Shown here one piece after another: positions 54,223 to 64,000 of a DNA stretch of 64,000 nucleotides. This DNA comes from Sweltsa coloradensis (taxonomy: Eukaryota > Arthropoda > Insecta > Plecoptera > Chloroperlidae). The stretch spans positions 248,001 to 312,000 of the forward strand of contig JAMZAV010000051.1 of assembly GCA_024449915.1 (NCBI GenBank), in the 5' to 3' direction. The notes beneath the pieces were generated by a model. That model saw only the letters and a list, made by a program, of their open reading frames with translations. It was not told where the DNA came from and did not search any database. Every line of letters begins with the position of its first letter. The stretch's first letter is position 1. Both the position numbers and the translations under genes were made by a program.

Positions 54223-57200
54223 GTAAGTGAAATTTGATTTCTTTATTAAATGTTCACTCGTGGGCATCATGGCAGACGCTGGAAATAGGCCTAGGACTGG
54301 CCTACCGGCATTGACGATTCTACCGCCAACAGTATTTAATTTCATCTCCTCTTAAGACTAGTGAGAATTCAGACCGTGAGCGATAATATCTTCATATGGA
54401 ATTCGTTTTAAATTGAAAACATGAATATGTTTCTTTTTCGAGCGTTTGAACTCGACGCATCCTGGATACCTAGGTTGTAGGTAGCCTAGTACCATGTGAG
54501 AAAATGCCGGCCGGGAGCTTGAAGATAGGCTACTGTTTTTCTTGGCGTCGCGGGTTCCATTACTTAAAACGTAGGCCTAGGCTAGATACACATTTATGAA
54601 TTAATTTTATGTTCCACTTCATTGATCTAGGTTATTAAAAGGCCATGTGGACTGTTGTAGATGGCCTATAATTAATATTCGTTGCGTCTCGCGCGTAAAT
54701 AGTTTATGAGTACCCTAGTTCGAGGGTACGTCGACTTCCATTTTGAACGTGGCGGTCTTTTGGTTTCAAGGGCTTTGGTTGCCTCCTAGAGGCTAGGTGG
54801 GAATCAATAGTAAATCGAGTATGAGCCTCTTTTGAGGCTATCATAATTGTTATTGTGTAGCCTAGGCCTAGCCGGCCAATAGCGCGCTACAAGTAGGCCT
54901 AGGCCTACTGTTGAGTTTTTTCTTCTATATTTTTCATCACTACCTATTCTAAAGTAGTAGTTTGTTTGTAGGCCCAACGCGATTTTGTTGTTATATTTAT
55001 TACTAAATTAAAATTTAGTTTGTCCCAAGTAGGATTAGGGCCTGTACCTAATAATCAATTCAATCACGATTTTTTTTGTTAACAAGTCGATTTAAATTAT
55101 TTTTTTACTAGACCGATTGCCATACTAAAGGTGGGGCCTACATTCTATACAGCCTAGTTGTTTGAAAGACGCTTTTTCGATGTTGGTACGCCCGCCTACA
55201 TAAAAGTTGCATGTTTGTCTCGAGGGTGCATAGTGCGTATGACGCCGTCCTGGAGCCGGCTGGTTCTGCAAGGGGCGTTGACCTTCACTCATCCCTTCTC
55301 CCAATCCAAACTCGCTCAGTGTCGTAGACAATTTCCGGAAGTAGTAAATGAGTAAGGTGTAAGGCTTGAGCTCGCTTGTTTTTTGTTGTATGCTGTTGGC
55401 GTTATCCATTTTTAAGGGCTGTTGTTCCCGCGTTACGGTAGGTTTCATCGCGGGCTTCGTGCAAGTTTTGCGGCAGATGTCACCTAAAGGACTCATTCCG
55501 ACATCCTTCCACTTACCCTCCCCCACCATTTTTCGCCACTCACCTTCCCGCAGCCCTGTACTAGCTTACATTGTTTTTATCGCTATGGGAATAGTGTAAA
55601 ATGATCATAATGATAAGGGGGCCAAGGGGAAATAGCTAGGAGGACGCGGCCGTTGGTACTACAGCCAATAGGAGAGTTCCTACGACAGAGGGCGGGTCGA
55701 AGTTCTAGCCTCGTGACAGGCTGCAAAAACCTTACTACATGGCGCATTACACACGGACACTGCTTGGTATCTCCCGCCTTGCTACCTCGCGATTCTAATT
55801 GAATCTTGTAGTGGACATCTGCAATACTTTATTGTAAAGTATTTTCTTAATATTTGAAAATATATTTTCGAGCATTCATTCCCCGCTTTCTCGCATTCTG
55901 GTAAACTTCCGCCTTTGATATGAAAACAACCTCTTCGTCTCGCGCGTCACCGCTATCCTAGGCCTGGGGTTTGGGCCGGGCCTAGCTTTTTTTTGCCGAT
56001 TTCAATTTCGATAAAATAGTACGTAGGTAGAGTAGGGCCTCCTTTATTCACCTGCTTTGAATTTAATAACTTTTGTAGCTTTTTGGCAATTGCGTTAAAT
56101 TTCTGTTATGTTGTTGTGAGGCCTAGTCTTATTTGCCGCTTCGTTTTTTCGAATATAGCCCATGCTTAGCGTCGGCGTTTTGAGTCTTACCGTACTTAAT
56201 TGATCCTACTTTAACCTGTAATCGCAGTCGATCAAACTGGGCTAAAAATTATTGACTGGCAACCAGTTTGAAAGGCTTTCTCCTCCCTCCTTTCCCTCAA
56301 ATCGTTTGGCCAGCAAGTAAGATGTACCACTTATTGGAATTTGTTTGTCATTTGATTTGAATCTCCTGAGCCCAAAGGATTTTAGGTGAGCCTGGCTGGC
56401 ATAACCTTTCTTCCCGATTATGAGTGAACACTGAATATTAGGCCTACTTTTCGAAACTATTTATAAATAGTAGGATTTAATTAGGAATACAGATAAATTA
56501 CTTTTTAAATAATGTGTAGGGTGGCCTTGACAAATTTTTCATTTATGAATTGAAATTGATTCTTTTGTTAAATGGTTTGTGGGCCCTGTTTCACAGATAT
56601 CCAGCAATTACTTCTAACCAAACTGCGTATATAAAGCTATCTGCTATTTATATAATATAATAATAATATTACAATGTTGTGATGTCTACATCGTTGTTAT
56701 TTACTAGGCCTATAGCCGATAAAAGTGAAGGGTTACTCAAACTCCGCAATCTTTTTAACCATTTTTTCGTTGAAAGAAAAACAATAAAAAATTAAACACA
56801 TTAGGCCTAATGGTATAGGCTTATACTTTTTAAACAGGCGCACACAAGTGTTCACAAAATAAAACACAAAACAACATAGGGCCTACAATAACAACATGTA
56901 ACAAACCGCCGCCAACACCTCCACACTTGGATATTCGAATGCAAATCCGTACAACCAACTACCCGGATACGAAAATAAAATTCACTGCACAACTAAATTA
57001 GGGGCGTTGCCCACAACCCCCACCAGGGCTCTGCCCCTGGACCCCAACAACACAACGCACCAAGCATTCCGCTATCGCTGAGTGATTCTTCACAATTGCC
57101 CTGTGGCCTATTAGTAGAGTTGACATCAAAATATGGTATTGGCCTATGCTAGACATAATTAATAAAAATAGATCAAGATATTAAGGGGAAGGATCACCAA

Positions 57201-58615
57201 CAATATTAAAACCACATAAAATAACCTTATTTTAGTAATATCTCTCGGAATAGTGACGTAAAATCAAAAAAGGTTTACGTAGTTTCGTTAAATGTACAAC
57301 CTGCATGAAAAATTATTCAAATAGTTATTGTAATCAGTAGGCCTAACTTAGCGTTTTTAATTACGGAATACATTAATTTAATTTAAACCTTATTAAAAAT
57401 CATTACTGGTTTCAATATTTGGAAAAGGTTTTATGCCACATAGGCCTAATCTTATAGTTCTAACTAAACCATGGGACCTAGTATCCACTAATTTGTTTTT
57501 GTGTAGTTAGGCATATTACTAAAATAAGGTTATTTTGCGTAGTTTTAATATTAGCGGTAGTCCTTCCTGTTAAAGGGGCTATTACCCAAAAAAAAAATTT
57601 TACCACATAATTCATAGCATAAAACTACACTCAAATGACCGTTTAAAAAAATCTATCTTGTAACTGTGATTTTACACCAATTTTTCAATTTTTTTTATCA
57701 AGAAATTTGCGTTTTGGGAAATTTCTTAAATCGGCTTTAACTTGTTTCTTTTTTGTTCCACATAAATACTAGAGCATCACACCAATCTAAAATGGTCCTT
57801 ATCTCACATTGTGCCTTGAAACTGTGCACAAATATCCACTCGTTGCAAAAATAGGCCTATGCATTCCAAAATCACACCCCTTCTTGGTAATCAGCATATT
57901 TTCATCGAACCACTTGCCCAAATTACAAAACAAAATATAGAGGATTTACAGAAAAGGTTGTCGAGTACGTCAATAATGGCCAGTATTTTTTTTTTCGGAT
58001 CAAAATCCTCCAAGGTCACGGGGCATAAAGATGGTTCCCATGTTATTTCTTATGGGAGATTTTTGCCGATGGGACCTAGCTCGAAAAATACCAAGTTCAA
58101 CATTTTTTCCCCGGGTTAAGGTGGGACCCAATAATTTTTCTGTTGATTTTCTAAATTCATAGCCTAACTAGTTAGCCGAATGAAATGTATTTTTTTAGTT
58201 GAGCGGGTGAATACCCCTTTAAAGCACTGGCCTAATCACCATAAATTTAATGTGGATCCTAAATGTTAAGAAGGCCTACTTAGCCTACTTTAAAATCTTT
58301 CTCTTCCATAGTGATGCCTCGGAATTGGCCTACCTATGTACCAATAGGGATTGAATTAGTTAACACACATGTACCCTAGGCCTACAGTTTTTGTGGGACT
58401 GCATGATTTAACCCGACCATTAACAGCACTTGCAAGTTTTAGACAAAAAGTGTGGGTTTTCAAATAGGGCCTAGGCCTTTTCTAAACATTTGTACGTTTT
58501 ACAATAATTTTGACTCGCTTTATGATTTGTTTATAGGCCTAGATGCTATTATAGGTGTAGCCTACGCTAAAGTCTACTGTTTGCCTATTCACTCCAAGAG
58601 TGTGCAGTGAAAACC

Positions 58616-58649
<34 letters not shown>

Positions 58650-61600
58650 CGTGAAAGTTTTATATTGGGCTATTTATTCCAGCAATTCATTTACACTATG
58701 CCGAATATGCACATTCTTTTGTGAGCAATAATAGCTTGAAGTGGGCTACGTTAAACTTTGGCAATGATTATTGCTCTACTTTTTTTAAATTTGCTTAGGG
58801 CCTAAATGTTTTGGAATAGGCCTACTGGTAAGCCGACCTGGTAAGCCGACATCTCAATACACCAAGAAAAATTCTTATTGCTCTGGACTGATAAGCCTAC
58901 TCTACTTCTTAGCATAGCATAGGCCTAGGCAAAATTTGATGTTAATGAAAGATTGTAAGGGTAAAGTTAATTATTTCTCTAGAATCTAGACAATTCCACA
59001 GGGACCAGTGAGCCTATTAGCAATCCATTCGGTGTAGGGTTTGGGGTGTTTTCCTAGTAAATCTCTTTTTGTTTTCAACCAAAATGAAGATTTCTTGTAT
59101 ATTAATATGTGTAGGCCTATATTAATTACCTAAGTGAAATAAATGATTAGTAGGCCCTACCGTAGGCCTAACAATGGTTTGTTGCAAACAATAAAATCAA
59201 AAACACTTTATACTGTATGCGCCGGCAACATGTTGACATTCTTTAGGCCTATTCCTGGTTCCTAGTTGAAACCCATACCAAACAACAGGAACCCAGGAAT
59301 ATATCGTGAGATACCTACATAACCTAGCCTATATCCTTACAGAGCAAGCCACACCCAATGCAATTGTGGGTGTGGGAACGCCCATCTCAATAGTGAATTC
59401 TATATTATTTATGTGGTTTTAAGCATTTTAGGAAGTTTAGCCCTTATTGTGAGGCTGGATGATGTTTTAAGCCAAGGTACAAAAAGACCTTTTCACGGCT
59501 TCACAAAATTCGGGCATGAATTTCAGTGTTTTTTCAGTTGGTAAAATAGTTCCTGCCCCCTTATCTAACACCATCTATGGTTCAAATCTAGAACTAAACC
59601 TGTGAAACTTCCTTTACCTACTCTAGTTTGTTGTTATAATATAATGCATGGAAAGTAAACAGTTGCTCTATATAAAACGTTACAACTAAATTAAATTATC
59701 ATGATCATCTTTATTAGTTATTAATGAAAAGCCATTAAAAGCCCATAGGCCTTAAGGCCCAATCCTAAACCTTAAATAAATTGTGTTACGCCTAGAGAGG
59801 CTCCTGCTTCCGCCCCCTTAACTACCCCTACCTAGTGCCAAACCGACTTTTTGACCGACCTTTTGCATCTCAATCATTTAACATTGGAAAATCGGAGCTG
59901 TGACAATCAGTCTATTTGTACCTTAACATACATCCAGATGGCGGGGTTGTAAGGTGAAGATTGTTTCCAGTATTTTTCAAGAAAATCAACAGGTTTATTG
60001 CAGGTTGTAATGGCTACTTTTTGGCATTGTATCATTTTTAAATTTTTGTGGCTATTACCCAAAAAAAAAAAATACCACATAATCTATAGCAAAATACTAC
60101 ACTAAAATGACCGTTTAAATGATTATATCTTGTACCTGTGATTTTACACAAATTTTTCCATTTTTTTTTTTTTTTTTTATCTGGAAAATATCAAAGATGG
60201 GCTTTTTGGGAAATTTCATAAATCGGCTTTAACTTGCTTCTTTTTTGTTCCACATAGATACTAAAGCATTAAACCAATCTAAAATGGCCCTTTTTACATC
60301 GTGTCCTGAAACTGGGCACAAGTAGGGTATATACACCCAAACACTAAAAAAATATGCATTCCAAAATCACACCCCTTCTTGGTAATCAGCATACTTGGAC
60401 CGAACCACTTGCCCAAATTACAAAACAAAATATAGAGGATTTACAGAAAAGGCTTTAGAATACATCAATAATGGCCAGTATTTTTTGGATCAAAATCCTC
60501 CAAGGTCACGGAGCATGAAGATCGTCTCCATGTTATTTCTTATGGGAGATTTTTGCCGATGGGACCTAGCTTGAAAAATACCAAGTCTGACAATTGTTTT
60601 GAGGTCAATGGTGGACCCAATAATTATTTTGTTAATTTCTAAATTCATAACTAGCTAGCCTGAATGAAATATATTTTTTTAGTTTAACTTGATAATACCC
60701 CTTCAAGTATAATATGTAAACGGTGAAAAAATCCAAATATTATCTAAGTCCAAGGGTATATTAAGAATTGGGATTTTTGCTTCAACTACAACTCATAGGG
60801 CCTAAATGGTCCTATAGGAAAAAATGGGTGCAAAATGTAAAGTTATATAATTGTGGTTTTAATGATGGGCCTAAGTCATTCTTACATTTTTGGCCTCCTT
60901 ATGGTGGCGCAGATCTAGAAAAGGCAGTGTTACAAATAAGCCCTACTCGTATACAATGCTATTTTTCTTTGGGTAGGCTAGTTTAGTTTAAGCTATGCCA
61001 CAATTGTTTTCCCTTTTTTCTTGATAGGCCTAATTTCTCAACCAAAGTAGGCCGTAATAAACAATTGATGTTGCTCAATGACTATGAAGGCCTTGGGTAA
61101 GCTATCGTCTTTAAGTTATTACCTAGTGATACTTTTTTCAAAGTTTTAAAATCACTGGCAGGATATTTTAATTTGCATGCTTTACCATTTGAAGTGTTAG
61201 AGTGAACAATCTGTGTTGCCTAGACCTTAAAATTAAAATCAGCTTTATAACAACTTTACAAACCACACCCTAATTGTTGAAATCAAGTTCGTTTCCAATG
61301 AGTGGGTGAGTTTGTGTGAAAATAGGATAGTGCCTTTCCCTAAAAGGTCTGTCATATAGGTCACTACTCACTAGGCAAGATGTCAATGAATAACTAACTG
61401 TATGCTACATTTAGTCAGTTTCGATTTAAATTGTTTGATAAAATAAATGTTGGGTAGGTACCCTGTACACACACACACATGTATATATTAGGTATTATTT
61501 GTCCTTTTATACAAATTTGAAGATTTTATTTAATAATATGGCAGGCCTGCCAATGTTGGCTGCAGCTCATTTTTACATCTTTGCAAACCAATGCCTACCT

Positions 61601-64000
61601 TTTCTCAAGTGGACAAGAGAGCTCTGCCTATGAGTAAACGCGGGATGTCATTAAACGTTAACATGTATTTTGAGCAACAGTAATTTAAACTGTTCGATAC
61701 ATTTGACAAGTTATTCTGAGTAACCAACATAATACATAAACTTTATTTTCAAACTTATGTAATTCATTGGGCCGTGAATAGTTTACTTCGGCATGACTTA
61801 CCGTTAGCAAAGTTGTGAACATCATAAGCCTTTACATCAATTATGATCATCTGGCAGTGGCATATCCAGGAATTCATAGGGGGAGGTGGGGTGTTCGACC
61901 AATGAATTCATAGATGTACCGAAGGCTAGGTGGGATGTCCGGGGGTTTTCATTCAAGGTCATTTTGGTGAAAATCTGTCTTTTAAAGGATGGCCAACTTT
62001 TTATCTTCTGAAATCCTCTTCTTAATCTAAATTCTAAATAAACAACATCAAGTTCCACTAATAACGATATTCAGCGCATGAATGGCTAAATCTAAATACA
62101 ATCTTAATCTATATTTTTCAATTACTTTTGCGTTAATGATATTAAGTTCAAAACGGCCGCGGTGAAGGACAAAAGTTGACGCTTGGTGCCAGGTGATATC
62201 GATCCTGCGGCCGTAAGGTTTATGGCAAGATCTCAGATCAGATGTAGGTATGTCCGATTTTTGATCCGATGGGAATTTGCCTTAAGTATGAAGTTTAAAC
62301 AGTTTTTGATGGGCTCCCCCCCCCCCCCTTCGTCCCCCTTTGATACGCCACTGTCACCTGGCATTGCCAAAACTTTAATTTGTGGTTGAGTCGTGTGCCA
62401 ATTACACTGAATTACAATTACCTACCATTATTAGCCTACAAACCCATTCCCATTAACAATATATGGGTTGGATGGCTAACTGAGGGGCCATGTGAGTAAA
62501 CTAGGAAGCTTCGCAAACGCTTTTTCAGGCGCGTTGTTGGATGAGCGTATGTTTTTTTAAACGAAAAAAGCCTATAATTGCGATTTTCCAAGAGTAATTA
62601 TTTTTCGATTGCGCTCAAATGTTACACAAATATATAAATTCATAAAATTGAGGTTCTGTGAAAATATCATTACAATCGGATAAAGCATGTAGATGTTATA
62701 AGTCGAAGAAATTTTTTTTAACGAAAAAAGCGTAAAATTGCGATTTTCATAAGAAATTATTTTTCGATTGCGCTAAAATTTCACACCAATATATTAATTC
62801 ATAAAATTAAGGTTCTGTGAAAAAATCATTCCAAACGGATAAAGCATGTAGGTATTATAAGTCGAAGAATGTTTTAAAAATTAGAAAAAAAAGTAAAATT
62901 GCGATTTTCATAAGAAATAATTTTTCGATTGCGCTCAAATTTCACACGGATATATTAATTCATAAAATTAAGGTTTTGTGAAAAAATCATATCAATCGGA
63001 TAAAGCATGTAGGTATTATAAGTCAAAGAATTTTTTTTTTAAATTGTAAAATTGCGATTTTAATGAGAAAAAAAATTTCGATTGCGCTCAAAAACGTGGC
63101 AGTTCTAAGTTCAGAGAATTCGAAGGCCTCTATAAAATTTCATTGCGATTGGAGTATCGGTTTAGCCGGAATCGTGTGGACAAACACAAAAAAAATACAA
63201 AAAAACATTTCGGATTTTTTTCTCCAGTGTAGTGAAATGGAATCTTCGCTACGCTCATCCAACTAGCTGACATTTTGCTTTTTATGCTTCAAAAATTGTA
63301 TTTTGTAGTCTCTATGGGAAATGTAGGCCTACATATCATATTAATAATGTACAGTATAGGGCCTACCTAGTAAGTATGGAATTTGTGTAACCCGGGTACC
63401 CTATGTCCTCCCCGCTATATTACTTTAACCCTGTTGATATCAAATTTGCTATGGGCCCTAGTTTTCCCCCTTCCCTTTGACCACCTCCCCGACGGCGACG
63501 ACAATGACAACACGGACGGATGATGACACAGACTGAGACGACCAAGCCGTGGGGGAACCCCTGCCCTCCCCATACGCTTACGGCTGGTTCTGACCAGCAC
63601 AGACATATCCACCCCTTTTCCCCCCGCGTCACCCCTTACGTCCCTCCCTTCGTCTCGATTAACCAAAGGGTATAAATATGAGACGTTAAGCAATACCAAT
63701 ATCCAATCAAATCAATCAAATGAAATTCAAACTCGGGTTAAATGCGATTTAGATCTAAACCTGCAAAATTTGCTCAGAAAAAAGTTATTTTTTCAATGAT
63801 TTTATTGTTTGTGTATTTTCTTCTCTTGGATTTCAATTTCAGGATTGGGAAAAATAAATTACCGTTTTGTTAATAGCTTGTAATTTTTTTACAGGCTAAG
63901 GCGGAAGATGTTAAGAAACAAAAAAAAGAAGAGAATGGTGAAGAGGATGACCTAGATGATGAAGAAGATGTTGAAGGAGAGGAAGAAGAGGAAGAAGATG
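54109..64000 (+). CDS. Prothymosin/parathymosin-like acidic nuclear protein (partial, two exons seen)
   Basis: Exon 1 (54109-54222) encodes 38 residues, MSAKESNNSEVAVEKNSEND and on to GLKRPSE, with a GTAAGT donor in phase 0. Exon 2 starts at 63895 after TTTTTTTACAG and reads AKAEDVKKQKKEENGEEDD, then a run of D and E to the window edge. Prothymosin alpha and parathymosin are small, disordered, highly acidic nuclear proteins with a KR...KKQK nuclear signal. The same ingredients occur here, but with the basic KRPSE/KKQKK part before the acidic run. It could also be another acidic chaperone-like protein. Intron 1 is 9,672 bp. The gene is cut by the right edge. Confidence 0.6.
54223..57184. other. 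Prothymosin-like intron 1, left part
   Basis: No exon found. A GC-richer patch at 55180-55800 has AGCCAATAGG near 55665 and could be an alternative promoter, without further support. TAGGCCTA words are dense. Confidence 0.4.
57185..57569. mobile_element. TTAA-flanked MITE (385 bp)
   Basis: TTAA at 57181-57184 and 57570-57573. Ends GGGGAAGGATCACC and, inverted, CAGGAAGGACTACC; the inner AAAATAACCTTATTTTAGTA is inverted-repeated too. The right TTAA is shared with the next element. Confidence 0.82.
57574..58218. mobile_element. TTAA-flanked repeat, copy 1 (645 bp)
   Basis: AGGGGCTATTACCC at the left and, inverted, AGGGGTATTCACCC at the right, flanked by TTAA (57570-57573, 58219-58222). A second copy lies at 60049-60704. 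Shared blocks include ATTCCAAAATCACACCCCTT and TTATTTCTTATGGGAGATTT. The open frame inside is not conserved in the second copy. Confidence 0.82.
58223..60048. other. Prothymosin-like intron 1, middle part
   Basis: A (TTA)n microsatellite at 58617-58648. Otherwise no feature. Confidence 0.5.
60049..60704. mobile_element. Copy 2 of the 57574-58218 repeat
   Basis: It starts TGGCTATTACCCAAAAAAAA and ends GATAATACCCCTTCAAG. It aligns through its length with copy 1, with small indels and substitutions. Its flanking TTAA is degraded. Confidence 0.85.
60705..61846. other. Prothymosin-like intron 1, right-middle part
   Basis: No feature beyond a short (CA)n at about 61468-61480. Confidence 0.4.
61855..62353. 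mobile_element. hAT-type non-autonomous element (499 bp)
   Basis: CAGTGGCATATCCAGGAATT at the left and, inverted, CAGTGGCGTATCAAAGG at the right. Flanks TCATCTGG (61847-61854) and TCACCTGG (62354-62361) differ at one base. A C-run of nine lies near the right end. Confidence 0.82.
62505..63260. repeat. GAAGCTTCGC...GCTCATCC repeat with about 158-bp tandem units
   Basis: The outer sequences match the short copy at 19826-20110. Inside, TTTCGATTGCGCT recurs at about 62604, 62763, 62924 and 63077 (spacings 159, 161, 153). Each unit has TTCATAAAATT-AGGTT-TGTGAAA, CGGATAAAGCATGTAG and AAAATTGCGATTTT. AACTAG at 62499-62504 and 63261-63266 may be a target duplication. Confidence 0.8.
63267..63894. 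other. Prothymosin-like intron 1, right end
   Basis: A C/G-skewed stretch at 63440-63660 gives long open frames on the minus strand but no recognised protein. A pyrimidine tract precedes the exon 2 acceptor. Confidence 0.45.
63895..64000 (+). CDS. Prothymosin-like exon 2 (runs off the window)
   Basis: After a pyrimidine-rich acceptor the frame that continues exon 1 encodes AKAEDVKKQKKEENGEEDD followed by an uninterrupted D/E run. Purine-rich GAA/GAT codons dominate. The exon is open to the last base. Confidence 0.62.

Noticed and set aside
55125..55599. Overlapping open frames on both strands in the prothymosin-like intron
   Set aside because: No homology recognised; stop-poor because of local GC content.
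63415..63699. Long overlapping minus-strand frames in GC-rich DNA
   Set aside because: No recognised motif, low-complexity Gly/Arg/Ser content, and no splice support.

Overview
The window is nuclear DNA from an animal. Coding sequence is split into short exons with GT/AG boundaries, introns reach 18 kb, and most of the DNA is transposon-derived (non-LTR LINEs, tRNA-derived SINEs, a Penelope-like element, piggyBac- and hAT-type DNA transposons). The palindrome TAGGCCTA is extremely frequent. My guess is a marine invertebrate, possibly an echinoderm or other deuterostome; this is not proven by the sequence.

Four host genes form two head-to-head pairs. Pair 1: a transportin-3-like nuclear import receptor on the minus strand (exon 1 at 21967-22128, exon 2 at 3520-3942, exon 3 at about 1090-1486, the rest beyond the left edge) and WASHC3/CCDC53, a WASH-complex subunit, on the plus strand (four exons, 22714-34729, complete, 195 codons). 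Their start codons are 585 bp apart. Pair 2: ribosomal protein eL42 (RPL36A) on the minus strand (three exons, 53452 down to 44281, complete, 104 codons) and a prothymosin-like acidic nuclear protein on the plus strand (exon 1 at 54109-54222, exon 2 from 63895 running off the right edge). Their start codons are 656 bp apart. Both spacers carry CCAAT-type and YY1-like motifs.

The rest is a densely nested repeat landscape. Many non-autonomous DNA transposons can be delimited to the base by target-site duplications: ten of hAT type with 8-bp duplications (two of these carry one mismatch), five flanked by TTAA (one with a piggyBac-like transposase remnant), two TA-flanked, one with a 9-bp and one with a 6-bp duplication. 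At 18.3-21.1 kb a LINE tail is split by a second LINE tail and by a hAT element that itself contains a SINE and another repeat. At 23.1-24.4 kb two halves of one LINE reverse transcriptase lie in opposite orientation, as expected from twin priming. A Penelope-like fragment with a GIY-YIG domain lies between long inverted arms (11.3-12.7 kb). Between 35 and 42 kb there is a cluster of long fold-back palindromes.

I found no CRISPR array, operon or confident functional tRNA. The most useful results are the gene models across long introns, the two bidirectional promoters, the twin-primed LINE and the catalogue of delimited transposons. I see no clear evidence of a wholly new biological system.
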